This document shows, one piece after another, positions 18,325-26,809 of a stretch of DNA of 64,000 nt. Both the position numbers and the translations under genes were made by a program. Origin of the DNA: Nocardioides yefusunii (GTDB lineage Bacteria; Actinomycetota; Actinomycetes; Propionibacteriales; Nocardioidaceae); the NCBI RefSeq assembly GCF_004014875.1, contig NZ_CP034929.1:2046001-2110000 (forward strand), written 5' to 3'. Below the pieces are notes generated by a model. That model did no database searches. It was not told where the DNA came from and saw only the letters and a program-made list of their open reading frames with translations. Within the stretch, counting starts at the first letter, position 1; each line of letters begins with the position of its first letter.

Positions 18325-20393
18325 CTGTTGTTGACCTGTCCACTCTCGTCCTCGACCACCCGACCGCGTCGGAGGTCACCTGCCTTCACCCGGTCCTGGG
18401 CGCGGACGACGCGCGCACGCGCGACCTGCGAGGACTCGAGCTGGTACGGAACCGATGTCACCATGACTCCGGGCGCGAACAGCAATCGTCCCTTGAGTCG
18501 CAAGGCACTCTGGTTGTGCAGCAACTGCTCCCACCAACGTCCCACCACGTACTCAGGGATGTACACCGCCACCACTCCTCGCGGGCTGGCCTTGCGGATC
18601 GCCTGGGCGTACTCGGAGATCGGGCGGGCCACCTCACGGAACGGCGAGTGCAGCACCTTGAGCGGAACGTCGAGGTCGCGCTCCTCCCAGTCCTTGAGCA
18701 ACGCAGTGGTCGCGACGGAGTCGATGTCGACGTAGACGGCCTCGAGCACGTTGGGGCGGGTCGCCTTCGCGAACGCCAGGGCCCGCAGCGTCGGCTTGTG
18801 GAGCTTGGAGACCAGCACGATCGCGTGCACCCGGGTCGGCATGACGCGGTCCTGCTCGTCGGCCGCGAGCTCTTCGGTGACCCGGTCGTAGTGACGTCGG
18901 ATCGCGCGCATGACGAGGAAGAACAAGCCCATCACCAGGATCGTGATCCAAGCACCGTGGGTGAACTTGGTGACCAGGACCACGAGCAGCACCACCCCCG
19001 TCATCACCATGCCAACGGCGTTGATGACGCGCGAGCGCTGCATCCGTCCTCGTTCTGCAGGGTCGGTCTCGTCGAGCAGGTGTCGGGTCCAGTGCCGCAC
19101 CATGCCGAGCTGGCTCAGCGTGAACGAGACGAAGACCCCCACGATGTAGAGCTGGATCAGGCGGGTCACTGCAGCGTCGAAGACCCACACCAGCATCAGC
19201 GACACCGCGGCGAGGAAGATGATGCCGTTGCTGTAGGCCAGACGGTCTCCCCGCGAGCCGAGCGCCTTGGGCAGGTAGCCGTCCTCGGCGAGGATGGAGC
19301 CGAGCACCGGGAAGCCGTTGAACGCGGTGTTGGCGGCGAGCACCAGGATCAGGCCGGTGACGATGGTGACGGCGTAGAAGCCGGGCGGGAACCCGTCGAA
19401 GACGCCACGCGCCACCTGGGCGATCACGGCGTGCTGGTCGTAGTCGCTGGCCGCCGAGCCGTCGGCGTTGACGAGGCGGTCGAGGTCGTAGGGGTCCACG
19501 AAGCGCAGACCCATCTGGTGGGCCAGCACGATCACGCTCAGCATCATCGAGACGGCGATCAGGCCGAGCAGCAGGAGCGTCGTGGCGGCGTTGCGGCTCT
19601 TCGGCTTCGTGAACGCCGGGACGCCGTTGGAGATCGCCTCCACACCGGTCAGCGCCGCACAGCCGGACGAGAAGGCACGAGCCAGCAGCACGATCAGACC
19701 GAACGTCGTGAGCTCTCCCTCCCAGCCGGGAGCGGGCACGATCTCCAGGGCCGCCGACTCGACCCGCGGCAGGCTGCCGTCGAACCAGCGGTACAGCCCG
19801 ACCGCACACGTCCCCAGGATCGCCACGATGAACAGGTAGGTGGGCAGGGCGAAGAGCTTGCCCGACTCGCGCACCCCGCGCAGGTTGAGCGCGGCCAGGA
19901 CGACCACCATCAGGGTCGCGAACAGCACCTCGTGGTGGTTGAGGAACGGCAGTGCCGAGGACGCGTAGTGCGCCCCTGCCGAGACCGAGACCGCCACCGT
20001 GAGGCAGTAGTCGACCAGCAGCGCGCTCGCGACCGTCGTGCCGGCGGTGAGGCCGAGGTTGACCTTCGCCACCTCGTAGTCGCCACCGCCGGAGGGATAG
20101 GCGTGCACGGTCTGGCGGTACGAGGCGATCACGGCCGCCATCACCACCGCCACCGCCACGCCGACCTGCCACGACATGGCGTACGCCGAGGCGCCGGCCA
20201 TGGACAGCATGATGAAGATCTCGTCGGGGGCATAGGCCACCGAGCTCAGCGCGTCACTCGCGAAGACGGGCAGCGCGACCCGCTTGGGGAGCAACGTCTC
20301 CCCCAGCTGAGAACTGCGCAACTTGCGGCCCAACAGGACCCGTCTGAAGACGTCACCTACACCCACATCGGGCAACGCTAGCCCCAATCGCAC
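18321..20393 (-). CDS. APC-family permease with long cytoplasmic C-terminal domain
   Basis: Predicted transporter of about 690 residues. The N-terminal ETLLPKRVALPVFASDALSS then VAYAPDE is characteristic of this actinobacterial group. About 12 membrane helices follow, then a soluble C-terminal domain of some 200 residues (HAIVLVSKLHKPTLRALAFA, VEAVYVDIDS-like strands) resembling a universal-stress-protein fold. No ATG fits the N-terminus; GTG at 20393, TTG at 20375 and GTG at 20366 are possible, and I use the longest. It diverges from the TrkA-type pair, so a link to cation or amino-acid uptake is plausible. Substrate is unknown. Confidence 0.85.
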   Translation of the reverse strand: MRLGLALPDVGVGDVFRRVLLGRKLRSSQLGETLLPKRVALPVFASDALSSVAYAPDEIFIMLSMAGASAYAMSWQVGVAVAVVMAAVIASYRQTVHAYPSGGGDYEVAKVNLGLTAGTTVASALLVDYCLTVAVSVSAGAHYASSALPFLNHHEVLFATLMVVVLAALNLRGVRESGKLFALPTYLFIVAILGTCAVGLYRWFDGSLPRVESAALEIVPAPGWEGELTTFGLIVLLARAFSSGCAALTGVEAISNGVPAFTKPKSRNAATTLLLLGLIAVSMMLSVIVLAHQMGLRFVDPYDLDRLVNADGSAASDYDQHAVIAQVARGVFDGFPPGFYAVTIVTGLILVLAANTAFNGFPVLGSILAEDGYLPKALGSRGDRLAYSNGIIFLAAVSLMLVWVFDAAVTRLIQLYIVGVFVSFTLSQLGMVRHWTRHLLDETDPAERGRMQRSRVINAVGMVMTGVVLLVVLVTKFTHGAWITILVMGLFFLVMRAIRRHYDRVTEELAADEQDRVMPTRVHAIVLVSKLHKPTLRALAFAKATRPNVLEAVYVDIDSVATTALLKDWEERDLDVPLKVLHSPFREVARPISEYAQAIRKASPRGVVAVYIPEYVVGRWWEQLLHNQSALRLKGRLLFAPGVMVTSVPYQLESSQVARARVVRAQDRVKAGDLRRGRVVEDESGQVNNR

Positions 20394-20436
20394 CTCGACG
20401 ACGCGCACGCAACCGCACGAACCGTCGCGGCGGGTA

Positions 20437-20442
20437 TAGCGT
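20437..20442 (+). promoter_or_regulatory. -10 box for leaderless ceoB transcript
   Basis: TAGCGT (within TATAGCGT) followed by six bases and the GTG at 20449. Confidence 0.55.
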
Positions 20443-20448
20443 GGCCGC

Positions 20449-21111
20449 GTGCACGTCGTGATCATGGGTTGTGGCCGGGTGGGGTCCACCCTCGCCCGCA
20501 GCCTCGAGGACCGTAACCACACCGTGTCGGTGATCGATGTCGACCCGGGCGCGTTCCGCCGACTCGGCGCCGACTTCAACGGCGACATGGTCACCGGCAA
20601 GGGCTTCGACCAGAAGGTCCTGGAGAAGGCAGGCATCCGTCGCGCCGACGCGTTCGCCGCGGTCTCCAGCGGCGACAACTCCAACATCATCGCCGCCCGG
20701 GTGGCACGCGAGACCTTCGGTGTGGGCACCGTCGTGGCCCGCATCTACGACCCGGGCCGCGCGGAGGTCTTCCAGCGCCTCGGCATCACCACCGTCGCCA
20801 CCGTGCGCTGGACGTCGGACCAGTTCCTGCGACGACTGCTCCCGGCCGGCGCCGAACCCGACTTCCGTGATCCTTCGGGCATGATCCGCCTCGATCAGGT
20901 CCACGCCCCCGAGGCATGGATCGGCGAACGAACGATCCGTTTCCAGTCCCAGACCGCGAGTCGGATCGCATGGATCGACCGTCTGGGTGAGGGCATGCTC
21001 CCCAACCGTGACAGCGTCATCCAGGAGGGCGACGTCATCCACCTGGTGATGGCCGAGGCCACCGCTGCCGAGACGTACCGGGCCATCAACTCCGGCCCCC
21101 AGGAGGACTGA
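20449..21111 (+). CDS. ceoB: TrkA-type potassium uptake regulatory protein, first of pair
   Basis: Cytoplasmic RCK protein of 220 residues that gates Trk/Ktr-type potassium uptake in response to nucleotides. The N-terminal Rossmann motif HVVIMGCGRVGSTLARSL ends with the acidic VIDVD, giving NAD(H) preference. A TrkA-C-like region follows (MLPNRDSVIQEGDVIHLVM). The GTG start fits the TAGCGT box six bases upstream. The second TrkA gene follows after four bases. The order matches ceoB/ceoC of mycobacteria. No Trk membrane subunit is encoded in this window. Confidence 0.9.
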   Translation: MHVVIMGCGRVGSTLARSLEDRNHTVSVIDVDPGAFRRLGADFNGDMVTGKGFDQKVLEKAGIRRADAFAAVSSGDNSNIIAARVARETFGVGTVVARIYDPGRAEVFQRLGITTVATVRWTSDQFLRRLLPAGAEPDFRDPSGMIRLDQVHAPEAWIGERTIRFQSQTASRIAWIDRLGEGMLPNRDSVIQEGDVIHLVMAEATAAETYRAINSGPQED

Positions 21112-21114
21112 ACC

Positions 21115-21786
21115 GTGCGCGTCGCCATCGCCGGAGCCGGAGCCGTCGGGCGAGCCATCGCCGTCGAGCTCATCGAGAACGACCACGAGGTCCTCCTCAT
21201 CGACCGCGCCCCTGAGGCCGTCGTCCCCGAACGCATCCCGCAGGCGCAATGGCTGCAGGCCGACGCGTGCGAGATGTCGTCGTTGGAGGCCGCGAAACTG
21301 CAGACCTACGACGTCATGATCGCGGCCACCGGCGACGACAAGGCCAACCTGGTCACCTCCCTGCTGGCGAAGAGCGAGTTCGGGGTGCCACGCACGGTGG
21401 GCCGCGTCAACCACCCCGACAACGAGTGGCTCTTCACCGAAGCGTGGGGCGTCGACGTCAACGTCTCGACCCCGCGGATCATGGCGGCGCTCGTGGAGGA
21501 GGCCGTCACCGTCGGCGACCTCGTGCGACTCTTCACCTTCCGCAAGGGCAACGCCAACCTCGTCGAGCTGACCCTTCCGGACAACTCCCCCTACGTCGGG
21601 AAGCCGGCCGGTCTGGTGCCGTGGCCGGAGAACTGTCTGCTCGTCACGATCCTGCGCGACGGTCAGGTCTACCCGCCGGAGAAGGACCAGCCGTTGGAGT
21701 CGGGCGACGAACTCCTCTTCGTCATCAACGAGGAGGCCGAGGACGCCCTGCAGGAACTGCTCTCCCCGCGGTCCCCCAAGGCCTGA
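21115..21786 (+). CDS. ceoC: TrkA-type potassium uptake regulatory protein, second of pair
   Basis: Second RCK protein, 223 residues. Rossmann motif RVAIAGAGAVGRAIAVELIE ends with LLIDRAPEA. MIAATGDDKANLVTSLLAK and a C-terminal TrkA-C domain (VYPPEKDQPLESGDELLFVI) follow. AGGAGG at the end of ceoB serves the GTG start, with only three bases between the genes. The two proteins probably form a hetero-oligomeric gating ring, as inferred from the tandem arrangement. Confidence 0.9.
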   Translation: MRVAIAGAGAVGRAIAVELIENDHEVLLIDRAPEAVVPERIPQAQWLQADACEMSSLEAAKLQTYDVMIAATGDDKANLVTSLLAKSEFGVPRTVGRVNHPDNEWLFTEAWGVDVNVSTPRIMAALVEEAVTVGDLVRLFTFRKGNANLVELTLPDNSPYVGKPAGLVPWPENCLLVTILRDGQVYPPEKDQPLESGDELLFVINEEAEDALQELLSPRSPKA

Positions 21787-21809
21787 AGCCCGGCCGAGAA
21801 GACCGAACG

Positions 21810-22574
21810 TCAGGCGTCGTCGTCCTCACGGGGCCCGGCGAGCGCCTGAGCGACGTCCTCGGGGTCGCCCTCGAGCGGCGTGTGGTTGCGTCCCAGCACC
21901 CACACCATCAGTGCGAGGGTGGCGAGCTGGACCGGCCAGCCCATGATGATCTTGGTCGTTCCCAGGACCGCTACGGCGGTGTCGGCGTCCATCGATCCGG
22001 ACTTGCCGGCCAGGTAGACCGGCGCCTGGGCCACGACGCGCAGGACGCACGGGGCGGCCAGCAGCCAGGTCAGGACCTTGGACAGCTTCACGACCTGACG
22101 GTTGGAGTGCCACGCCGTGGGGTCGCCGGTGACGCTGCCGACCATGAAGCCCACCAAAGGCCATCCGATGAGAACGGTGAACGCCATCACCACCGCGTAC
22201 CCGCCGTTGTAGAGGATTCCGGGCAGGAAGTAGGCCAGCGCCTGGTCCTCGGCACTGCCACCCGAGGCGGCGGAGCGGTTCACGAAGAACCAGCCGATCG
22301 CGATCCCGAAGAGGGCGTTCAGGCAGAACTGCACGGTCGAGCGCTGCACCAGACGCAGCGCAAGCATCACGACGGCGGCCGAGATGCTCACCACCAACGC
22401 GGTGTCGAGGTCCTTGCGGGTCAGCCAGACCAGCGTGAAGAGGATGGTCGGGACAGCAGCCTCGACCATACCGCGTCGTCCACCGAGCGCCGTGGCCAAC
22501 TGCTCACGCACCAGCGACTCGACGCTGCCGACGGAGGCCGCTCGCGGCTCGGGGACGGTGTCCTCACGGGTCAC
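21810..22574 (-). CDS. DUF3159 membrane protein
   Basis: A 254-residue integral membrane protein with about six helices, for example ISAAVVMLALRLVQRS and IIMGWPVQLATLALMVWVLG. The N-terminus LATALGGRRGMVEAAVPTIL then TLVW matches DUF3159 of actinobacteria (the Rv2693c position). The GTG start is preceded by AGGAAGGA. The acidic C-terminus ends GPREDDDA. It is convergent with ceoC (23 bases between) and first in line after the OB-fold gene. Function unknown. Confidence 0.85.
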   Translation of the reverse strand: MTREDTVPEPRAASVGSVESLVREQLATALGGRRGMVEAAVPTILFTLVWLTRKDLDTALVVSISAAVVMLALRLVQRSTVQFCLNALFGIAIGWFFVNRSAASGGSAEDQALAYFLPGILYNGGYAVVMAFTVLIGWPLVGFMVGSVTGDPTAWHSNRQVVKLSKVLTWLLAAPCVLRVVAQAPVYLAGKSGSMDADTAVAVLGTTKIIMGWPVQLATLALMVWVLGRNHTPLEGDPEDVAQALAGPREDDDA

Positions 22575-22611
22575 GGATGGTCCTTCCTGAGAGTTCCAGG
22601 CCGGACGCAGG

Positions 22612-22974
22612 TCACGGCATGAGTTCGTAACGAGGGTTGTACAGGACGCGACGGTGGTCGTGCAGGCCGATTCGTCCTTGGACGCTCATCGCCCGGCCCA
22701 CCTGGATTCCCGCGATGCGACGTCGTCCCAGCCAGACCAGGACGACCACGCCGGTGCCGTCGTCGAGTTCGGCCTCCAACGACGGGACCCCGCCCCGGGG
22801 CATCAGGGTGAGGGTGCGCACGGTGCCGCGCAGCTTGACCGTCTCCCGGTCGGGAGCCTGACCGATCGGGGTGGCACCTGCGACTCCGTGCTCCTTGCGG
22901 AGATCGCGGGCCTCCTGGTCGCTCGAGTCGGCCCAGCGACGCAGAGCGTCACTCGCGGTGCTGCGCATCCCCAT
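22612..22974 (-). CDS. OB-fold nucleic-acid-binding domain protein
   Basis: A 120-residue protein. The second half is an OB-fold: VKLRGTVRTLTLMPRGGVPS, LEAELDDGTGVVVLVWLGRR, then AMSVQGRIGLHDHRRVLYNP and YEL. Such domains bind nucleic acid or mediate protein contacts. The start at MGMRSTASDALRRW is supported by AGGAGG six bases upstream. It follows the DUF3710 gene by 34 bases and occupies the Rv2694c-like position in the conserved cluster. Confidence 0.85.
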   Translation of the reverse strand: MGMRSTASDALRRWADSSDQEARDLRKEHGVAGATPIGQAPDRETVKLRGTVRTLTLMPRGGVPSLEAELDDGTGVVVLVWLGRRRIAGIQVGRAMSVQGRIGLHDHRRVLYNPRYELMP

Positions 22975-23008
22975 GGCTTGCCTCCTGGACGTGACGGCGC
23001 GTCGAGGG

Positions 23009-23629
23009 TCAGTCTCGTCGAGCCTCGGCCGGGAGCACCAGAGGAATCTGCTTGCCGACCGGCATGGCACCCACACCGCGACGCACCGCGACGAGACGCA
23101 GCGCGTGCTCCCAGACCTGAGCGGCCTCGGAGTCCATCGCAGGACGTCCCAGCAAGGTCGCACGGAGCATCCAGCGGCCACGCTCGACGGCGATGATGCG
23201 CGAGGGCTGGAAACCCTCGCTGCCGTCGGCGAGCTGGGCGGGGACGCGGCAGAGCAGCTCCGTGCCGAAGTCGCCCTCGCGCTCCTCGCTGGCACCGCCA
23301 CGGCGGGCCACGTCGGCAGCGATCTGCGGACGAACCTCGTCCCACAGGCCACCGCTGGTGGGGGCCGCGTAGGCCTGGAGCTCCATCGCACCCTCCGGGC
23401 CGGCGAGCATCGCAGCGCCGACCTCCTCGGTCTGCTCGTTCACCTGGAGGCGCAGTTCGAGACCCTCGACCGGGGCGACGAGGAGCGCGCCCACGTCGAT
23501 CCGCTCGATGTCGTCACGGATCTCCGACACGTCGAAGGGACCGGTGGTGGGGGCCGACTGCTCGCTGGCAGCGGCCGCACCTGCGGTCTGGGCTGCGGTC
23601 TCCTGCGTGGCCTTGCGACGGAACTTCAC
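23009..23629 (-). CDS. DUF3710 protein
   Basis: A 206-residue soluble protein. Conserved DUF3710 features include FDVSEIRDDIERIDVGALLV, the LWDEVRPQIAADV segment, and RWMLRATLLGRPAMDSEAA. Two GTGs lie nine bases apart. The upstream one (23638) touches AGGAG directly, while the one at 23629 (MKFRRKATQETAA) has proper spacing, so I choose 23629. It follows the dut gene. Function is unknown, though its constant position beside dut and an OB-fold gene hints at nucleotide or nucleic-acid work. Confidence 0.85.
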   Translation of the reverse strand: MKFRRKATQETAAQTAGAAAASEQSAPTTGPFDVSEIRDDIERIDVGALLVAPVEGLELRLQVNEQTEEVGAAMLAGPEGAMELQAYAAPTSGGLWDEVRPQIAADVARRGGASEEREGDFGTELLCRVPAQLADGSEGFQPSRIIAVERGRWMLRATLLGRPAMDSEAAQVWEHALRLVAVRRGVGAMPVGKQIPLVLPAEARRD

Positions 23630-23695
23630 CGAAGACACCTCCTGGTGCTGGTCTGTGGTGTTGCTGGACTGTGGTGCTGGTCTGGGTGGAGTGAC

Positions 23696-24205
23696 TCAGG
23701 CGCTCGCGGGGGTGCCACCGGTGAAACCGCCGGTGGAACCGTATCCCCCGTCACCTCGCGCGGTGTCGTCCAGCGTCTCCACCTCGACCCAGCGGACCCG
23801 TTCGTAGCGCTGGACGACGAGCTGGGCGATGCGGTCACCGCGCTGCAGGCAGATCTCCTCCACGGGGTCGTGGTTGATCAGCATCACCTTGATCTCGCCG
23901 CGGTAGCCGGAGTCGACGGTGCCGGGCGTGTTGACGATCGAGAGGCCGTGACGGGCCGCGAGTCCCGAGCGCGGGTGCACCAGGGCAACGAAGCCGTCGG
24001 GCAGTGCGATCGCGACGCCGGTGGGCACGAGAGCTCGCTCGCCCGGAGCGAGGACGACGTCGACGCCGGTGTGCAGGTCCGCGCCCGCGTCACCGGGGTG
24101 CGCGTAGGACGGGAGCGGCAGGCCTTCGTCGATCCGGACGACCCGCACGTCCAACGACGCGCTGGCAGTCCGGGGGCTGTTCTCTGCGGGGGCGTTCTGG
24201 GTCAC
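23696..24205 (-). CDS. dut: Deoxyuridine 5'-triphosphate nucleotidohydrolase
   Basis: Trimeric dUTPase of 169 residues; it hydrolyses dUTP to dUMP and keeps uracil out of DNA. Motif 1 is [12 protein letters not shown], motif 2 [14 protein letters not shown], motif 3 [20 protein letters not shown], motif 4 [11 protein letters not shown], and the C-terminal arm is [14 protein letters not shown]. The GTG start has TAGGCT six bases upstream, giving a leaderless transcript. It diverges from the DUF3093 gene. Confidence 0.96.
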   Translation of the reverse strand: MTQNAPAENSPRTASASLDVRVVRIDEGLPLPSYAHPGDAGADLHTGVDVVLAPGERALVPTGVAIALPDGFVALVHPRSGLAARHGLSIVNTPGTVDSGYRGEIKVMLINHDPVEEICLQRGDRIAQLVVQRYERVRWVEVETLDDTARGDGGYGSTGGFTGGTPASA

Positions 24206-24211
24206 CGGGTG

Positions 24212-24217
24212 AGCCTA
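24212..24217 (-). promoter_or_regulatory. -10 box for leaderless dut transcript
   Basis: TAGGCT on the minus strand, six bases before the dut GTG at 24205. Confidence 0.55.
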
Positions 24218-24279
24218 CCCGTCGGCGACGTACCCCGAGGTGGGTGTGCGCGGCTTTCGTCACGGCTTGGTGCCGCGCC

Positions 24280-24285
24280 TAGGCT
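24280..24285 (+). promoter_or_regulatory. -10 box for leaderless DUF3093 transcript
   Basis: TAGGCT followed by seven bases and the GTG at 24293. Confidence 0.55.
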
Positions 24286-24292
24286 GAGGTCC

Positions 24293-24754
24293 GTGGAGTA
24301 CTCCGAGCGTCTGTACGTCCCCCTTCGCTGGTGGGTCCAGGGAATCATGCTGATCGCCACCTTCTGGCTGGCCCTGCTGGTTGCCGTGCCCGAGAACGAG
24401 GGTGTGGTCTGGATCATCACCGGGTTCGTCGTCGCACTGATGGCAGTGCTGTACGCGGCCTACGGTGCCGTGGTCCGGATCTCCGACGACGTCCTGACCG
24501 TGGGCCGCGCCCGGATCGAGACCCACCACCTGGGCGAGGTCGAGGCGCTGGACGCCGAGCGCACCCGCGCCGTCGCCGGCCGCGAAGCGGACGCACGTGC
24601 CCACCTGGTGCTGCGCCCCTACCTCAAGCGCTCGGTGAAGATCGCGGTCACCGACCCCAGCGACCCTGCCCCGTACTGGCTCGTCAGCACACGTCACCCC
24701 GAGAAGCTCGCCGCCGCCCTGCGTGCCGCCGGCGCCTCGGCCGAGGTCCGCTGA
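24293..24754 (+). CDS. DUF3093 membrane protein
   Basis: A 153-residue protein with two N-terminal membrane helices (IMLIATFWLALLVAVP and GVVWIITGFVVALMAVLYAA) and a soluble C-terminal part (RISDDVLTVGRARIETHHLG, PYWLVSTRHPEKLAAALRAA). The N-terminal EYSERLYVPLRWW is diagnostic for DUF3093. The GTG start fits the TAGGCT box. In mycobacteria the homologue is also divergent from dut. Function unknown. Confidence 0.88.
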   Translation: MEYSERLYVPLRWWVQGIMLIATFWLALLVAVPENEGVVWIITGFVVALMAVLYAAYGAVVRISDDVLTVGRARIETHHLGEVEALDAERTRAVAGREADARAHLVLRPYLKRSVKIAVTDPSDPAPYWLVSTRHPEKLAAALRAAGASAEVR

Positions 24755-24854
24755 CCTGTCCCCCTCCGCACGCTCTGCCGACGCGGCTAGGCTCTGGCCA
24801 ACACCCAGAGCGCTCGTTCGGTCCACGACGGCGCCGCACGAGGAGGAGCCCCGC

Positions 24855-25196
24855 ATGGGAAAGCGTTCCAAGGCCGGCAAGCAGAAGAAGTCCCCTGCGT
24901 GGAACGCGCTCTCTGCCGTGGCCGCCGTCGGCGCCGCAGCAGTGGCCAAGAAGGGTCTCGACGCCTCCTGGCGCGTGGCGACGGGCAAGAACCCGCCCGC
25001 GAACCCCGCTGACCCCGACGTCGAGCTGCGTGAGGCGATCCTGTGGGCCGCCGCCAGCGGCACGATCATCGCCCTGGCCCGCATGCTCGCGACCCGCAAG
25101 GCCGCCACGTACTACGCCCAGTCGACGGGTCAGCTTCCCCCGACCCTGCGCAAGGACGGCCAGAAGGCCACGTCCTCGGACGCGCAGGTCGCCTGA
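24855..25196 (+). CDS. DUF4235 small membrane protein
   Basis: A 113-residue protein. After a very basic start (MGKRSKAGKQKKS), WNALSAVAAVGAAAVAKKGL forms a first hydrophobic segment and AILWAAASGTIIALARMLAT a second, with the DUF4235-like ASWRVATGKNPPANPADP between them. AGGAGGAG precedes the ATG. The 15-base sequence beginning at its stop codon is repeated immediately downstream (25194-25223), followed by a strong hairpin. Confidence 0.85.
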   Translation: MGKRSKAGKQKKSPAWNALSAVAAVGAAAVAKKGLDASWRVATGKNPPANPADPDVELREAILWAAASGTIIALARMLATRKAATYYAQSTGQLPPTLRKDGQKATSSDAQVA

Positions 25197-25223
25197 GCAC
25201 CGTTCGTCTCAGCACCGTTCGTC
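25194..25223. repeat. 15-bp tandem repeat starting at the DUF4235 stop codon
   Basis: TGAGCACCGTTCGTC (25194-25208) is followed directly by TCAGCACCGTTCGTC (25209-25223), one mismatch in 15. The first three bases of copy 1 are the stop codon. Confidence 0.8.
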
Positions 25224-25241
25224 GGACATCGAGACACGACA

Positions 25242-25272
25242 CGAGGCCGCATCCCGTGGGGATGCGGCCTCG
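25242..25272. terminator. Terminator between convergent DUF4235 and DUF4193 genes
   Basis: A perfect 14-bp stem (25242-25255 with 25259-25272) and three-base loop, followed by TTCGT. Confidence 0.8.
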
Positions 25273-25373
25273 TTCGTCCGTGTGCGGTGCAGCCGGAACA
25301 TCATTCGACGTCCAGCACCGCGGTGACGCGGCCCGGGGTTCCCGTCGGGGCCCGGGCTCGGCGTCAGTGGCGC

Positions 25374-25664
25374 TCAGTAGCAGTCGTGGCAGATCTGCTT
25401 CTCGGCGTCAGCCAGCTGCGAGTGGTGGTGCACCAGGAAGCAGCTCATGCAGGTGAACTCGTCCTCCTGCTTGGGCTTCACCTCGACGGCGAGCTCCTCG
25501 TGCGAGAGGTCTGCACCCGGCAGTTCGAACGACTCAGCGGCTTCGGTCTCGTCCTCGTCGACCTTGCCGGAGTTCTTGTCGTGTCGGCGCGCCTTGAGCT
25601 CCTCGATGCTCTCTTCGCTCTGGTCTTCCTCGTTCTTGCGAGGTGCGTCGTAGTCGGTCGCCAT
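25374..25664 (-). CDS. DUF4193 zinc-ribbon-like protein
   Basis: A 96-residue acidic protein. The N-terminus MATDYDAPRKNEEDQSEES and the stretch IEELKARRHDKNSGKVDEDE are typical of DUF4193. The C-terminus holds a probable zinc ribbon: CMSCFLVHHHSQLADA followed by CHDC. The frame continues 35 codons upstream, but the ATG at 25664 gives the family N-terminus and has GAAGAAGAG ahead. It occupies the Rv2699c-like position. Function unknown. Confidence 0.9.
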   Translation of the reverse strand: MATDYDAPRKNEEDQSEESIEELKARRHDKNSGKVDEDETEAAESFELPGADLSHEELAVEVKPKQEDEFTCMSCFLVHHHSQLADAEKQICHDCY

Positions 25665-25954
25665 CTCTTCTTCCGTGTCCCGAAAATGTTGTGCCGTGTG
25701 TCGGCCCGAGCCATCCCTCGGCGGGAGGATTGTGCCCCACGGTGTCCGGTGGAGCACCACCGGCGTCATCTGTCGTGTCGAACCTGTTATTGCCCGCGGG
25801 TATTCCCGCGCTCCGGACGTGAGCCGTACCGCATTCAGGTGACGCGATTCTGGTGGCGTCGTCCACCGCTTTCGTCCGCCGAGGATCAGCCCCGTCGGAG
25901 CACAGACCCCAGGACCGGCTGGCGCTGCGAGCGTACGCGCGACACCCTAGGGCG

Positions 25955-26809
25955 TCAGTCGACGAAACCGCACTCGCGCAGGGTGCTCGCGAAGGCGTCC
26001 CAGGTGTGCGCCGGGGCAGCCACCAGCACCGAGCGCTCGTTCCACCCGTCCAGCTGGCGCCCCAGCGGACCGGCGAGGATCTCGAAGCGTCCCCCGGCCT
26101 CGGTGAGCACCAGGCGTCCGGCGGCGTAGTCCCACGGCTGAGGACCGTCCTCGACGTAGGCGTCGGCGATGCCCTCGGCGACGTGGCACAGGTCGAGGGC
26201 ACAGGAACCCATGCGACGAATGTCGCGCACCAGAGGCAGCAGCCGGGCCACGCAGGCTCCCTGGTGGGCCCGGACCTCGCTGCGGTACCCGAAGCCGGTG
26301 AGCACCAGGCTCTGGGCGACCGTGGTCGCCGGACGCACCTGCAGCGGGCGTCCGTCCTTGGTGGCGCCCTGTCCCCGGCCCGCTGAGTAGACGGTTCCGG
26401 TGCCGACGTGGACGACCGCGGCCGCCAGCGGCTCTCCGTCGACCTCGGCGGCCAGGGAAACGGCGTACTCGTCGATGCCGTAGAGCAGGTTGACGGTGCC
26501 GTCGACCGGGTCGACGACCCAGCGGACACCGCTGACGCCTGCGGAGGCGCCCTCTTCCTCGCCGAGCACGGCGTCGTCGGGGCGGGTCTCGGCGAGCAGG
26601 CGGCGCACGAGAGCCTCGCTGGCCCGGTCGACCTCGGTGACGACGTCGACCTGGCTGGACTTGGTGTCGGCCACCTCGACGGCCTGACGGGCCATGTCGC
26701 GCACGAGGTCGGCGGCGGCAGCAGCGACCCGCTCGGCGACGGCCCGCAGTTCACTGACGTCGTGGGCGGTCTGGGGGGTGGGTGTGGCGTCAGGCTGGGG
26801 GGTGTTCAT
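25955..26809 (-). CDS. Inositol monophosphatase family protein
   Basis: Mg-dependent, Li-sensitive-type sugar phosphatase of 284 residues. Metal-binding motifs: the Glu in AVLGEEEG, WVVDPVDGTVNLLYG, and the second Asp site PQPWDYAAGRLVLTEAGG. It may act on inositol phosphate or on another phosphate monoester. The start is [13 protein letters not shown] at 26809, whose A is also the last base of the ferrochelatase stop (TGATG), so the two are probably translated together. Mycobacterial suhB sits at the corresponding place. Confidence 0.92.
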   Translation of the reverse strand: MNTPQPDATPTPQTAHDVSELRAVAERVAAAAADLVRDMARQAVEVADTKSSQVDVVTEVDRASEALVRRLLAETRPDDAVLGEEEGASAGVSGVRWVVDPVDGTVNLLYGIDEYAVSLAAEVDGEPLAAAVVHVGTGTVYSAGRGQGATKDGRPLQVRPATTVAQSLVLTGFGYRSEVRAHQGACVARLLPLVRDIRRMGSCALDLCHVAEGIADAYVEDGPQPWDYAAGRLVLTEAGGRFEILAGPLGRQLDGWNERSVLVAAPAHTWDAFASTLRECGFVD

